From contig NC_079483.1 of assembly GCF_026230105.1 (NCBI RefSeq), positions 13,881,312-13,945,311 of the forward strand: a DNA stretch of 64,000 bases. The letters run 5' to 3'. Below are positions 1 to 13,167 of the stretch, in pieces (the first letter of the stretch is position 1; the number at the start of each line of letters is the position of its first letter). Origin of the DNA: Diorhabda sublineata (taxonomy: Eukaryota > Arthropoda > Insecta > Coleoptera > Chrysomelidae). The notes beneath the pieces are model-generated. The model did no database searches. It saw only the letters and a program-made list of their open reading frames with translations, and was not told the origin of the DNA. Made by a program: the position numbers and the translations under genes.

Positions 1-403
1 GGTTTAAGAATAATGTCACCAGATGTAAACAAATTGAAAATCGCCTCATTATTGGTTTACCAGGTTACTATTGATCTAACAAGGGAATTAATCAGTTGTG
101 ATTAAAATATAGTTAATTTTTTTTATATCACATTCTTTTATATATTGTTATTATTTTGGAATTATGGACAACGAATGTATAATACTGCTTTATATCATAA
201 AATAACTAATGCGTAAATTGTTTGGAGAAATTGCACATACTTTTTTAATTAATTTGTTCCCATTCTCAATTTAAAAGAACATAGTATATAATATTCAAGA
301 TAACACATTGACCTTTCATTGTAATGAAGTTGATATTTTATCTGTTAAATTGTTAGTATTACCAGGGCAGCGTTAGCGTTCTCAAGCTGCGAAGCTTATA
401 AAA
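1..403. other. 5' flank and leader of the LRRC58-like gene
   Basis: AT-rich sequence without an ORF. The stretch 362-403, just before the ATG at 404, is less AT-rich (CAGGGCAGCGTTAGCGTTC) and probably is the 5' UTR. No clear TATA box was seen. Confidence 0.4.
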
Positions 404-3400
404 ATGATGGAATATTATACATCTGACAGTAGTGATAGTGAAAATAGTGTTAAAGTAATAGATTATGCTTATTTACTATTAGACCCGGAACAGACCGAAG
501 ATAAACTCAGCACATATTTTGATGAAAAAAAATCGTTTTCTCTTGTGGAGAGGTTAATTTTGCATCACAATAATCTTGTTACTCTACCAAATTCTATCTT
601 TAAATTTTCAAATACTAAGGTTTTGGATATTAGTAATAATGGTATCACTATATTGCCTGATGTATTTAAATATCTTCCATTAACTAGCCTTATAGCTAAA
701 AATAATTTGCTTACTAACAATTCATTGCCGAAAAATTTTGAAAAATGCTCAACCTTATTAGAACTTAATCTGAGTGGAAACCAACTCAGTCATTTTCCAG
801 AACAGATATTAGATTTTGCTAGTTTAAAATTCTTATATCTTGGAGGCAATGGAATGATGGAAATATCAAGAAACATTGGAAAGTTACAGAGGTGAGTACA
901 AACTATTCATCATACTGTTTATGTTGTCTGTGAACTGGATTCTATAAATTTTAAATAATTTCCTGTTATAACAATTTCTATGAAGTTCCTAAATTTTCAA
1001 AAAAAAAGCAAACTTGTGAGATGAAATTGTATAATCCCAGATTAACTTATAAAATACATCTGTATACTCTGATTTATTTTGGTTTTCCAGCATGTGTTGT
1101 ATGATGATTCGCATTTTAAGTGGATTATCCTCAGTTATTTTCATTTATGATTATCTGTGCTACCAATATTTAACATAACTTGTATGTGCGAATATTTTAT
1201 TTCCCCTTCAATAACAACTGAAAATTACCAGTAAACTTTAGTTAGTAGTTTTTCAAATAATAATAATAGAATATCAATTCCTAATTTTCTAATTGTAATT
1301 AATCAATGTGTATATTAACTTGTAGTGTCTGATATTAATTTAATGATCCAATAATACCAACAGACTCTAATAATTGAAACATATTCCATAAATGCACTTA
1401 AATAAGAGGAAAACTTAAATAATTATATACAAAAAATATGGGAAGAAATTAGAAAAATCAACTTATAACTATAGGTAATTATATACAGTTTTCATTCATT
1501 TCTATTTATCCTTAGCAACCTTCTTTGCTTCATTCCATGCTAGCTTTTTCTTCTTCAAAACTTCTCTTATCACGTCGTCCCATGTTTCTTTTGGTCTTCC
1601 TCTATTTCTTTTTTGTTGTGGTTTGGCCTGCTAAATTTTTTTCCTTGTTTTGAATTACTCATTCTCTGTAAATGTCTATACCAGCTCAACTGATTTCTTT
1701 CAATGAATTCAGTGAACCGTACTATTTACTTACTACTACTCTTCTCTAATACTATCATTTCTTATTCTATCCTCTCTTGTCACTCCTACTTTTATCAAAT
1801 ATTTCATCTCTGTAGCTTGTATTTCACTTTTTTGTTGGTGATTTAGCACCTATGATTCGCAGCCATAATAAACTATGTTGGCATCTTCAATTATCCTATT
1901 CATTTTCATCTTTAGGCTCCCACCTGCTTCTAGTTCATCTTCTAAATATTGCACTACATATACTTGCTCTATTTCTTTGTCTTCTATATGTGTACTTTGT
2001 TTCAAGTAATTAAATTTTGTTGTAATTCTTTTTCAGTTCTGGTACTAATGCTACATCATCAGCAAATTTACATTCTGACATTTCTACACTTTCTAAAAAT
2101 ATCTATGCCCCACATACATGCTTTTTGTTTTTCCTTTGCACTGTCCATAAATATGACAAACAGCAATGGGCTTAATTCTCCTCCTTGTCTTAATCCTTCC
2201 TTTGTTGTGATTGAGTCTGACCTTCTGGTTTTGCTTATGACACAATTACGATTGCTATCATATAATAAAATACACCTTTATTTCATCTTGTATACTTCGG
2301 CCTTTTTTGAACCCACTTTGTGAATCTGCTAGTTTGATTCTATACTTATCAAATTTATTCCTCTATAGTAGTCTATAGTTGTTGTACCTGCCTATATTTA
2401 ATTTTTTGCCCATTCTGTGGCTCGTACCCGAAAAATAGTCATTTAGCAGAGCGACCTAGAGAGAAGGTGATACGACAGAAGCGCATCATCCACACTCTCG
2501 CACTCGCGTTCCCTCGTATAGCATGGCCCTTATAAATAAAGACTGATGAGAATTTCAGTTTAAATTCTTTGAATTTATTGCGTGTTATTCGTAATTTTTA
2601 AGGATCTAATCAATGATAATTCACTTTCTTTTCTCTTTTATTTCCCTAATGTTGCAGTTCATTGCATGATCATGTTACATAACGAGTGGACATTGTAATT
2701 GATTTCACTAATACATATCTATGAAAATAATTTGTAGTTTATTAAATGTTTAATAAAAATATATACAGATAAGGTTGTTTTGAATTAAAATCTATAGTTT
2801 CGTTTAAAAATCACGATTTTTAGTAATATTATACCGTACTAACAATTTTTGTTTCAATTAGAATTTAATAGTTCATTTTGATTATGATGAATACATAAGT
2901 CTTTCAAAGCTCGGAATATTTATTAAATACTGTACACTTTTGTCTTCGATTTGTCACAATCCCATAGATGGCAATCGAATACAAAAATGTAGGAGTATAT
3001 TCTTTTTAATATGTATTTCAAACTTCTCATCATATTAACTTTGGTAATTTTTATAATTATATTAATCAATAGATCACCTACAACATAAATATCAAAATAA
3101 AAATGTCCTTTTCATACCAAATTATTATAATTTAAAAATAAGTAGCAACATTCAATTAAATTAGTCATAGATACTCTGAAATTTATAAAATAAAATTCTA
3201 AATTTCACTTAAATTGCTTAGGACTTTTTAATCATTGATAATTGTTTTATTTCTATGTATGTGAATAATTTATGAATATTCTTTTTTCCTGCATTTGACT
3301 GTGAATTTTTAAATTCTTTTAATATCAATTGCATATTATAAAAACCCTTGCCGACTATTTTGTTTGATATACCATAGGCGTAGATACCTTATTTTAAAAC

Positions 3401-6400
3401 TTTAATAATTAAATACTACCACAGTTTTTACAAACAATACTTTTTGATTTTATTATTTATCGGAAATAAAATTTTATTTACATTTATCATTTTTTGACAA
3501 AAGTTTAAAGGAATATATTTCGACCATAGAACTAAGAGCATAAGTCTTACAATTTGATTTATTATACACAATTAATGACACCTCGATAATCAATTATGTC
3601 CATTTTCAGAAAATCTTCCAAGGACTTATTTATACGATTGTCAAATTTAAACTAAGTGTCCAAAATAGCTGAAATTTTAGTGAGAATCCTCAACACATGC
3701 GCAAATATTTTTCTCAGCTTAAATTTGATGGAATGACATTTTCAGGTTGAGATCGGAACCTTTTCATATAACTATCGTATATCAGAGTTTTTGTGTCAAA
3801 AAATATTTTCTTTAGGTCTACATGTCAAAGTTTGTCTTTGTAGTAGATATTAAAATGGTATAAAATGAAAAATCAAAAAAATATATATTCAATAATTCAA
3901 ATACTACGGTTTTATAGTATCTGCAAATAACAGTTGTATAAATTTTAAAAATAGTTTATTGATCAAAGGTTATCAAAAAATCTGCTTTTTGTAACAGTTT
4001 CACGTTTTCAATCTCTGAACTCTCATTTATTATATTAATGATAATTTTGAAATCAAAAATTATAGAATTATTGAAATAATGGCTAGTGAAATATATTTCA
4101 ACGTTATTAATCAGACAAGTAGTGTTTTAAATTTTTCTAGATACAGTAGGAAAAAGTCAGGGTCTCACTATTTTCTATTCCAAAATGTTATTGTTTTTGT
4201 TTCTTGCAAACGTTAACATAGAACAAATAAAATACAGTAATTATCAAAATTTGTTGCTAATAGGGTGGACAAATTTTGGAAAATGGGTTCAAATTATAAA
4301 TACCCGTTCCAGGACTTGATGGATTATATAATATATATATAATATTATATTATATTTATTCATTAGTTCTTCAAGAAATGTTTGATTGTGTTTCAATACC
4401 TTCTGTAAGTGTTTTCAATAAATAATTACAATTTATGATAATTTTCTCCAGAATGTCTCTTTATGGCGAACGATTTCCTTGGTATGTACAACGTTCTAAA
4501 AATATACATATCTCCTAAGCAATAAATTTATCGAGTTAAACAAAGAGTATCTTTTTGTTAAAAATCGATTGAAAAATTCATTTTTGCTATCTTTAAATTG
4601 TATAGTTTGTCCTTGTAAAAGTTACTGAATGTTAACCGTTGAGCATAAACCGCCTCTGGCCTTCAGATAGTAGTGTAGAATTATTTAGTCAGTCAAATAT
4701 ACTACATGAACATACGTAATTATCCACTGGAAATGCATAATGTTCCGAGGGGTTGTATGAGATTTTTTTTATGTCACAGCATTACTTTCACGTGATTCAA
4801 TCACTCCCGAATTTTGTGCATCAAGTCCCGATACACTCCGTATGTTTTGAAGGTAGATTTGATAAATACAAGTAGTTTTATTAATTCGATATAGTGTTTT
4901 GTTTCAATCTTTTATCAGAGTTGCCATACGCTTTTCAGAGACCGCGAATAATGCTGAAACATCACCAACTTTTCTGATAATTCAATGTCTACTATTTTGA
5001 AACCTGGAGTCATTATTTTGGGTGTTGTTGTTTATTCCCACTTCACAAAACCGAATAATTTCTTTCTTAAATTTCAGTTTACAAATGGTCTCTTTTGGTG
5101 GAAATAAATTGACGGAAGTACCTGCAACTTTAGGACTTCTACAACATTTGCAAGCATTGGTTTTATGTGAAAATAATATTGAGTGCTTACCTGCCAATAT
5201 AGCAAATTTGCATAAATTGAAGTCACTACTTCTTCACAAAAATAAATTAAGAACGTTGCCTCCTGAAATAGTTGCATTACGAAATTTAACCGAGGTATGT
5301 ATTACTTTATTATATACAGAGTGGGGCATTGGTACTAGTACCAATGCCCCACTACTAACTGCCTATGACACTGCACTACTAAGTACTCATAAGAGATATA
5401 AACCATATACATACAAGCAAATTTATATTTTCTCATAGATATGAGCAGTCTATTATTGACCTGTACCACAAAATATAATTCAATATAGTTTATGTATTTC
5501 ATCTCTGTTCATTAAATCTAATAGCTACGAAATTTCTAGAAATTTTAACGCATATATGTGTTAGGAATATAACGTAAAAATTGTAGAGGTATCTGGCAAC
5601 TCAGATGCGATTGAAATAGAGCTGGAAAATTTTTGGAAAATTTCTCGCGTCGAATTATAAAATTCCAATAATTCAATTGTCAATCATATTTTATGTTCAA
5701 TTCTGTTATGTAGATATCAATACATAATAACATAATAGTTAGAAGTTATTCGATAGCGACTTCTAGCAAACATTACACTTTCCATTTGCAACTCCAAAAT
5801 TAAAAAGTACGTAAGTACCTAATATGTATTAGGTACATGCGGTAACATAGAAAGAAATGTCATAAATAAAAAACTTCTGATTATATTTCAATATATTCTC
5901 CCTTATGTTTAATTTCATCTCCGATGTTTAATTGTAAACCAAAAATATTCGGTCGGTGCATGTTCAATATCGTGAGATGTAACACTCGTGTATAGTGGCC
6001 TTGAAAAGCGAATAATTGGAGCATTATTATGAAGAAAATACTTACCTCGGTTAATTTGGCCGAGTAGTTTTTCAATAATTTGGTTACGCAACTGTATTAG
6101 TAATGCGTGCTGCGATCACGATTGTATTTGATTCTGTAAAGTCGATCAAAAGTATACCACCGCAGTTCCAAAATATTTTTCTGTGATATTCATGACCTTT
6201 GCTTTTTTTTGGCACGAAGTCTCCTTTCCGGTGAAATTCCATGGAATATCCTTTGAATGTCAAATCTTAATGAAATCCTGCCTTTGCTGTGCTAATGATT
6301 CTCGTCCTAAATAACAAAATGATGGACACGAGTCACCATAAATAGTCTCCATTCTGTTTTTGATTTGTGTTGGTGGCAATCCTTCTTCAGTCAAAAATTT

Positions 6401-9400
6401 AATAAACTCAATTTGAGACATTTTTCAAATCAGCTTGACTGCGTGGTTGCTTGAGCTCTACTATAATAAAATGGATCGGAAGCGGCGAGTTGAACTTTCG
6501 TATGAAGCTTGTTGAGACTTGTCACTGACACATACATAAAGATTTTTACTTTATGAGGCTAACTGCACTACGTGTCTAGTTTATTAGTGTCCATTTTGAT
6601 TGCGTTGTAATCTATTCAAATATCGATATCGCTAAAAGTGATAAATTATTATTAAAATGTTCGCTCCAAATATCACAGAAGAGGCTAAAAATACTACTTC
6701 GAAATTTTTGCTGAGAAAGTTTATTGCGTTGTGGGAATCGCGGAAAAAATATTGTACATAAATCAATGGAAAGTGAAAAACACTCTCACGTGATTTCCGC
6801 ACTCGGTAAACAATGTCACTTGTGCGTTAAATGTCACTTTCCACGCTGATTATGTAATAAACTATGTAATTTCCATACTTTTTGTTGCTGTACCAATTAC
6901 CTCTAAATATGTGGGCGCATTGTACACATTTGTTATAAAAATCTATCTCTAATTTTAATTAGAGATAGATTATGTTTAGAACTAACGAAAAATTTTGTTT
7001 CTTGATGCAAGGTGAGTTGAAATTCGGATTGATTATTTTCTCGGGATTTTCAAATATCTCTACTGGGTATATTGTAATAATTTTTTATAACTAAATGTGA
7101 TAATTTCTGAGTCATTCAAAACTATGTCAGTCAAAATTGATAAATCAAAAAATAGATGAAATTTTAAACGTATATGGGTCGAAAATTAGACGCCTATTGA
7201 GAATTATGTCGAAGGAGAAGGTATCTACATTTTCAATACAATCTATGACCAGAAATGTTGGAATCGGAGCCTCAAATATTCTTCAGATAATATGGATATC
7301 ACGGAATTTGTAATGAGAATCGAACCAAACCCTTTTTGTGATGCCTATTTAATTACAAGAACCCTACAGTTTTCTTCGGTTCGATTTCGGGTTTCCAAGA
7401 GAGAAGATGTTAGACCACTCTGAAGAGGTCCAATAAAATCAAAACTGGTCGGCAAATTATACCTCATTAAACACATGTAATTTCCCATATTTTTGTCGTT
7501 ATGTATTGTTCTGAGACTTTTATGTCCATTTTATTTTTATATGTATCTATAGGTTTCGTGAGTTTTTCATTACATTTTTATTTAATTGTCCATAATATTT
7601 TCTCTTTACTTCCTGATTTTCCGGTATATATACTTCCGTTAAGTTCAATGACCCACGGTTCATACATGGTATTGAACTTTGTGCCGTCATAACAAACATA
7701 AATTGCTGATCTACAATTCCACAAATATTTCATTGAACTGATTATCTTGCTGAGTAAAATATTTTTAGTTGTTAATTTAGTCGTGTTGCCGTTCTAATAA
7801 ATTATCTTTTTAAAAAGTGAATTTTGTGGCAGTAACTGTTAATTTACTAAGAACCTTACAGTCTAAATAATGTCCATTACATGAAATCAAATTTGAATAT
7901 TCTAAAAATCGTAAATTATTGCTAGAAATAAATAAAACCTCATCGGTGACAAAAAATCTTTTCATACAACTCAAAATTAGAAAAAGAAGGCGGCAATTTT
8001 TCTAAGTTTGAGAACAGTACTCGAAGGGATCTAGATAGGGTGAATATGGCGGCTAATTTTTCTGCAACAATAGGAGAAGAATGGAAAAATGGAACAATCT
8101 CTCTTTTCTTCAACAACTGCGATGGTTTTGTCTTGAGTCAACCTTGCAAATAGCTTTTTCATATTGTAATGTTTTTCTTATTTATTTACACTCTTTCTTA
8201 ATTTCTTTAAACACTTTTCTCTAAACTAATTTATAATAATTAACTTATCACTAGCACCAAGAGATAATGTATTTAAATTCTTCGGTTACTTTTCTATTTT
8301 GTCTGTTCACTAGACTATTATGAATTAACTTACTGCGCTAAACGAACTCGTTTATATATCCAAACGAAATTCTCAAAAGTTCTAGAAAATAGAGAATCGA
8401 AACATATAAATCAATTAATTCAAAAGAAACAATGTAAACAAATCGCCTGTTGTGATAAAAAACGAACTTCCACTACAACCGGAGAGGACCGGCTCCAGGA
8501 CCCATATCGTAACAATATGTAATCTTTCATGCAAAATATTGCAACTCGTTCGATGAAAATAACGGTTCCCAATGTTAAGCATTATCTGTGTTCATGTGAC
8601 CACTTACAAATCATTCTATGTAACGGATCAAATGAATAATATTTTCTTCGGTTTCTTAATTGTAACGAAAATAGCTTTTTATTGACATTCATGACAACAG
8701 AAATATGACGAAAAATAATAAGATAATTTCTGTAGCGAAAGTATTGTCACTTTCTGAGAAGTCACTCTGTTCTTGAGAGGAAGAAAAAATTCTCGTTCAA
8801 CATACATCTAACAATTGATCTATTCTTCAAAACTTGACACCGGAAGTCGAAGATCTAGATAAATGAGAAGAATTTCGAGATGAATTACTACTAATGAGTA
8901 TTTTGGTAAATACTTGTATCTAAAGAATGGCTGTTAGAATCTCTACATAAAGAGAGAGAATGAATATGGATAGAAAGAAAAGAAGTTTCTTCGTTTGGAC
9001 AGGTCAAACGGTTAAAAAATTGTTTCAAGTACCTGTCGTCCGAGAAACATTCAAACAGCTTATCAAATGATGGTAGTCAATGCTTAAAAGGTATATGTGT
9101 AATCAAATTTTCCTTTCTATCTTCGCCTCAAAAACGACACTTTTCACACATTTGATATGTTTTACAAACATTAAAATTTGTTAGTTTTATAACCTATTTT
9201 TTTCTTGATTATTTTATTTATAACCTATCTTTTGACTGCCAGTATAATTTTTGTTGCTTTTAATATAATATGTATTATGTTAATACACTATATTTTTCTA
9301 TCATTTTTTTTCATATTCTTAAGCGTTAATTTATCATGATTGCCCCAACTCGTAGATATTAACGCAATTGATATATTTTATAAATATTATATCAGTTTTC

Positions 9401-12015
9401 TTCTTATAACCAATCTTTTGGTTGCCAGTATTATTAATAGTGCCTTTATGAATTGTACATTCGATAATATACTTTTGTGTTTACTATTTGTACATATGAT
9501 AAAATACTATTTTTTTTATAAATTTGTTCAATATACGTATGCATTAATTCATTATAATTTTCTCATCTCTTAATTATTATTATTAATGCAGATGTTTTTA
9601 TGTTTCAGTTGAGTTTGCGTGATAATCCTTTGGTAGTCAGATTTGTTAGTGACTTGAGTTATAATCCTGTTAGCTTATTGGAATTATCAGCCAGAGTCAT
9701 CAAATTATATAAAATTCCCTACGAACGAGGTGAAATACCAGCTACATTGTTTAGTTACATGAACTCAGCTCATCATTGCGTCAATCCACATTGTAAAGGT
9801 AATTAATTTTCTGTAAAAATGTTCTGCACCAACGTTCATTTTTAAAAAATTCATTTTTCATAAAAGCTCACAAATACGATACCATAAAATCCATAACTGA
9901 AAGAATATCTGAAATTTTGGTATAAAAAATCTCCTTTTATGCAAATGTTTTGCTTGTCGGTATGGTTCTGAAAAAAAGAAAGCTGTTGGTTAGGTCTCGT
10001 TCTTTTCATATCGTTTCGCAAATGCATTGCAATGCTCCAGTACCCTGTGGTAAACTTGGGAATTTACAATTGTTCCTCCTCATTGAACTATGCCCTTATA
10101 ATCGGCAGAAAATCATAACCATGACCATTATGTTCGAAAAATTAAGAGTATTTTAGTAAGAGTTTTGTCTCAAGGTCATAGCCATAAACCATCTGCAATG
10201 ACAATTGTGTATGCATTGAGGTGACCTCCCATTTTGATGTAAATTGAAATACGATTTTTTTATTGAACATCTGTGAAAAGTATTGGATTAAATGTGGTTC
10301 TTTCTAGTTTCATTTCTAAATAGGGAATTGTCTGTTATTCACACACCTGTTAGGAGACACAGATTCGTCCACTTTCAGGCCGAAGAAGACCCCCATCGTT
10401 CCTATTCCTCACTTAATCCAATTTGGTTGAAATGCGTGGATCAAGTTTAACAATGGCTCTAGTAGTAGACTGACAAGTCGAAATGGGTTTAATCTTGTCT
10501 TAACAAATGTGGATATGAGATGAAAGTTAAAATAATACAGAGTAACTAAAGCTGCTGTAAAAATTAAATCATATATTTCTTATCAGATTCCTTATAATAT
10601 TAACTTTTCTTCTTTATTAATAAATGATTACCAGAAACATTGGAGTACAAGAACTTATAAAAATGTCAAGGAATTCATCAAGGCAATATTTATTTGAATA
10701 ATTTTGGAAGAAAGGATAAGATTAAAGCAAAACTATTGTTTGAAAAATATCACTTTTTTTCACAACACCCTACGTGTTAATCCTTATCATCAGTGTTAAG
10801 AAGTTAGTTGGTCAGTGAGAGTAAGATACTAAAATTATTAAAAATCTCATTTCAAACTACAATTTGTATTTTGCTCTAAAATATGGCATCCTACACTGCC
10901 TTCCGCTTCGACACATTATCCTAACTTCAGTTTGCTTGTTCTCTCAACAATTTAAATTACGAATATTTACGGAGAGATCTTAGCTCTTATTTTACAAAAA
11001 TACATTGGGGTTCACTTCCTGAACCAGCACTTTTCAGGCATGATATGGATAAAGTAAATTACGTCTAATAGTTCGGTGTACACATGATCTTGATATACCA
11101 CTCTGTCTAAAAAAAGTTCTACTGTTTCTTCTAGTACTCATTTGAATAAGTCATTCTCGATTAACTCTAAACTTTGCTGTTTCTCGAGCCCGTCTTTCAA
11201 CATTAGAAAACGTTTCTCTCTTACATTCAAAAAAATGTAACACCAATAACATTGTGCGCTGAATAAGAATTTTCCACTTATTTAAAAAAATTATAACAAT
11301 TTAAATACTAGGAGAGCTGAATAGGAAATTGACAAATTTAATGATTAGATTTATAACCAACTCTTGAATTTGTTGTAATTTTTTAAAAAACATATCTTTG
11401 GTTATTCGACTTTACCTTAATGTGACAAATTTTATAAAAATTCACAGGAGTAAAGAAGAGTAGAATTATCCATGGTATAATAATAAAAATTTTTAAATCA
11501 ACCAATATATAAAAAACATAAGAAATTTTAATGTTATGTCGCCTCTAATTAACCCCCACTTACCTTTAACAGTTAAGTTGGTATTTCTGGAACTATTGAT
11601 GTAAACAGTGTGTTCAGAATGCCTTTGACAGTGTCATATAGTGTACAAAATTTAGTAAGTTTAATTAAGGGTTGCGAAGAAATTAATTTTTTTCCGAATG
11701 CAACTTAGTTTAAAGGTAAATTGCTCCCAATCGTCATATTTTGGAATCCTCTATACGCCTCTGCCCTGTGTCGGTGCTTATGCAATTTAGAGTTTTGTTA
11801 TTTTTTTAATATATATTTTATTTTCAGGTGTTTATTTCGATAATCGGGTGGAACATATAAAATTTGTAGATTTTTGTGGAAAGTACAGGATACCATTACT
11901 TCAGTATCTATGTTCCTCAAAATGTGCTAGTTCAGCGAGCGTTAGGGAATGGAAGGACGAAAGTATCGATAGACCATCAAGATCGTATATGATGAAAAAA
12001 GTTTTACTTGGATAA
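404..12015 (+). CDS. LRRC58: LRRC58-like leucine-rich repeat protein, 4 coding exons
   Basis: Coding exons are 404-891, 5078-5294, 9609-9798 and 11828-12015. All junctions are GT-AG and the phases join to 1083 nt (360 codons plus stop), close to the roughly 370 aa known for vertebrate LRRC58. The first ATG (404) gives MMEYYTSDSSDSEN. Residues about 50-240 form LRRs with LxxLxLxxNxL spacing (LERLILHHNN-type, LVLCENNIECLP, LLLHKNKLRTLP). The end carries the family-specific tail: SLRDNPLVVRFV, LLELSARVIK, a Cys-rich HHCVNPHCKGVYFD, VDFCGKYRIPLLQYLC and a final KKVLLG. The Cys pairs (CVNPHC, CSSKC) suggest a metal-binding end. In vertebrates LRRC58 has been reported as a substrate adaptor of a Cullin ubiquitin ligase; that role is inferred by family only. 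The introns (4.2, 4.3 and 2.0 kb) are filled with mobile-element relics. Confidence 0.93.
1495..2400 (-). mobile_element. Degenerate non-LTR retrotransposon (endonuclease-reverse transcriptase type), C-terminal half
   Basis: Read on the minus strand in broken frames, this intronic stretch gives LADSQSGFKKGRSIQDEIK near 2290 (the RT QxGFRxGRS box), a remnant of the ADDxxLL-type region near 2050, and close to 1530-1600 RNRGRPKETWDDVIREVL followed by LAWNEAKKVAKDK. The last two are the usual C-terminal signature of insect RTE/CR1-like endonuclease-RT proteins. There are many stops and frameshifts, so it is a dead copy. It lies in LRRC58 intron 1, antisense to the gene. Confidence 0.75.
3335..3400 (+). 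repeat. Dispersed repeat, first copy
   Basis: ATTATAAAAACCCTTGCCGA, then CTATTTTGTTTGATATACCA and TAGGCGTAGATACCTTATTT. It matches 47363-47428 in opposite orientation. Located in LRRC58 intron 1. Confidence 0.75.
5320..5353. repeat. Perfect 34-bp palindrome without loop
   Basis: Arms of 17 nt, AGTGGGGCATTGGTACT and its exact reverse complement, meet at 5336/5337. It starts 26 bp after the donor of LRRC58 exon 2, so the intron transcript could fold a 17-bp hairpin near the 5' splice site. No flanking TIR or TSD recognised. Confidence 0.9.
6168..6421 (-). mobile_element. mariner-like transposase N-terminus, truncated
   Basis: From an ATG at 6421 the minus strand reads MSQIEFIKFLTEEGLPPTQI and then NRMETIYGDSCPSF. 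This is the N-terminal helix-turn-helix pattern of mariner transposases (IKFLxxEGxxPxxIxxRLxxVYGDSxPS). After about 45 residues similarity is lost, and no DDE catalytic segment follows. It is a fragment in LRRC58 intron 2, opposite to the gene. Confidence 0.6.
6940..6971. repeat. Inverted repeat with 15-nt arms and 2-nt loop
   Basis: AATCTATCTCTAATT at 6940-6954 and its exact reverse complement at 6957-6971, separated by TT. Possibly the remains of a small foldback element in LRRC58 intron 2. Confidence 0.75.
8165..8514 (-). mobile_element. Solo LTR of a Gypsy-like retrotransposon with 4-bp TSD
   Basis: A 350-bp block starts TGTAATG and ends CGTAACA on the + strand (TGTTACG...CATTACA on the minus strand), and is flanked on both sides by ATAT (8161-8164 and 8515-8518). 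The GGCTCCAGGACCCAT block near its end matches the second LTR copy at 32753-33623 (CGGCCTAAGGACCCAT). The 4-bp duplication and TG...CA ends fit Ty3/Gypsy-type integration; the internal region is gone, as expected after LTR-LTR recombination. The minus orientation is inferred from the related copy, whose gag-like ORF is on the minus strand. Confidence 0.75.
9807..11560. other. LRRC58 intron 3, mostly unassigned
   Basis: AT-rich intron. A possible, very worn Tc1-like relic lies on the minus strand around 9960-10400 (fragments such as NPILFTD and AGKWTNLC), too weak to call. The rest shows no gene or clear repeat. Confidence 0.4.
11572..11625 (-). repeat. 3' fragment of the Penelope-like/hammerhead repeat family
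   Basis: GTTAAGTTGGTATTTCTGGAAC followed by TGTAAACAGTGTGTTCAG matches the distal part of the repeat at 42395-42540 (TTAAGTTGGAATTTCTGGAA and GAACACACTGTTTAC), with internal rearrangement. No hammerhead-like core is left in this copy. Confidence 0.45.
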
Positions 12016-12224
12016 AACCAGAATTCTGCCAAAAATATATTTAACTAGTAGATGTAAATATATAATGAATATATTACACTTTGAAAGTGTTAACCAAACA
12101 ATTTGTGATAAAATGTTGAAATTAAATTTTTTATTTGTGTAAAGTTTTTTTCTTATAAAAAACAATTAGAATTTATATTTACATTAAGTTAATTTGTTTG
12201 CGAGGATTAGATAATCTAACATCT
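12016..12224. other. 3' flank of the LRRC58-like gene
   Basis: AT-rich presumptive 3' UTR after the stop at 12013-12015. No canonical AATAAA was found close to the stop; no other feature seen. Confidence 0.4.
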
Positions 12225-12545
12225 ATAATGTCTTGATGAGGTTTACATCCAGTGATATAACCTCTTATACCTCATACTAGGTCCATTGGATAATCTAGGT
12301 AGATTTAGCACAAAATACTTGTGGTATTTCTGTATTATTTAGTTTAACTGGAGGACATGTACTCTTACGTAGCGTGAATGTTATATGTGTTGATTTGCTC
12401 TCATTTACTTTAATCCTCCATTTTTGTAGCCACTCTTAGAATTCGTTTAGATGGACCTGAACATTCTTTGATGCTGTTTGTGACTTTTAATTAATAGAGA
12501 GCATGACGGTGTCATCAGCTGTTACTGTATATCTGATATATACAG
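12225..12545 (-). mobile_element. Jockey-like LINE reverse transcriptase fragment
   Basis: The minus strand reads, in shifting frames, a degenerate ADDT region near 12510, then HLNEF-like sequence, then VNESKSTHITFTLRKSTCPP and VKLNNTEIPQVF near 12320-12400. This is the segment after the YADD box of jockey-family RTs. It is a dead fragment between the convergent LRRC58-like and Tip60 genes. The relic at 53150-53520 comes from the same superfamily and overlaps the same RT region. Confidence 0.7.
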
Positions 12546-12829
12546 GATGTAAAGTACCGGGTCTAGTAGCACCCCTGTTGCTATAGGAAGAGGTTCGAAA
12601 TTTTATTTGGCTCTATTTTTGTATAACAGTATAACACAATGTCAAAAGCTTATCCGCTATCGAGGAAAAAAGCAGAGCACGGTTCTTTGTTTTCCAGGGC
12701 TTTGTTTATTTTATGTGTGAACCGGTGGACTTGTTGCACTGTCAAATATTTGTGCCTGGATCCCAATTGACGGCAGAGGATCTATTCCTCTGGAGGTAAG
12801 TCTTCAGTTATTTTAAAAAGTTTGAACAT

Positions 12830-13167
12830 TGTATTGTATCTATCTCCTCCACGACAATACGAGCTCTCACACATCAGTTCAAACAAAAATGTTTTTGAAC
12901 CCAATGATTTCTTATTATTTCCGCAGAACAAAACTTATTTGGGACATCAATATTTTTCTATACTTGAAAAAGCGGTTGATGCGTTAAAATCATATGTATT
13001 GTAGGTACCTCATTTGGAATGGAGAAAAAGGTCTGACAATTGGTTCAAACGTTAGCAAAAGCGTATTGATCTTAATGGAAAATATTTTGAAAAGCAATAA
13101 ATTGATATCTAATTATAAATATTTGTTTTTGTTTGTCTATCTCAAAACTTAAGTAGCAACACTCGTA
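12830..13167 (+). mobile_element. mariner-like transposase C-terminus plus terminal inverted repeat (copy 1)
   Basis: Frames shift, but the HDNxSSHTSxQT block (second catalytic Asp), a degenerate PYSxDLAP-type region, LEKAVDALKSYVL and a SLILMENILKSNK-type tail can be followed. It ends with ACTTAAGTAGCAACACTCGTA at 13147-13167. That terminus matches the inverted repeat at 45404-45428, so both belong to one mariner family. The 5' part of the element is missing. Confidence 0.7.

Noticed and set aside
4982..5438. Full 138-aa ORF as a stand-alone gene
   Set aside because: Only 5078-5294 is exon 2 of the LRRC58-like gene; the ends are intron, including the palindrome.
5881..6075. 64-aa minus-strand ORF
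   Set aside because: No transposase-like or other conserved motif; tested as a continuation of the mariner fragment at 6421 but no alignment.
7501..7692. 63-aa hydrophobic ORF
   Set aside because: Phe/Leu/Ile-rich translation of AT-rich intron sequence, no splice signals in frame.
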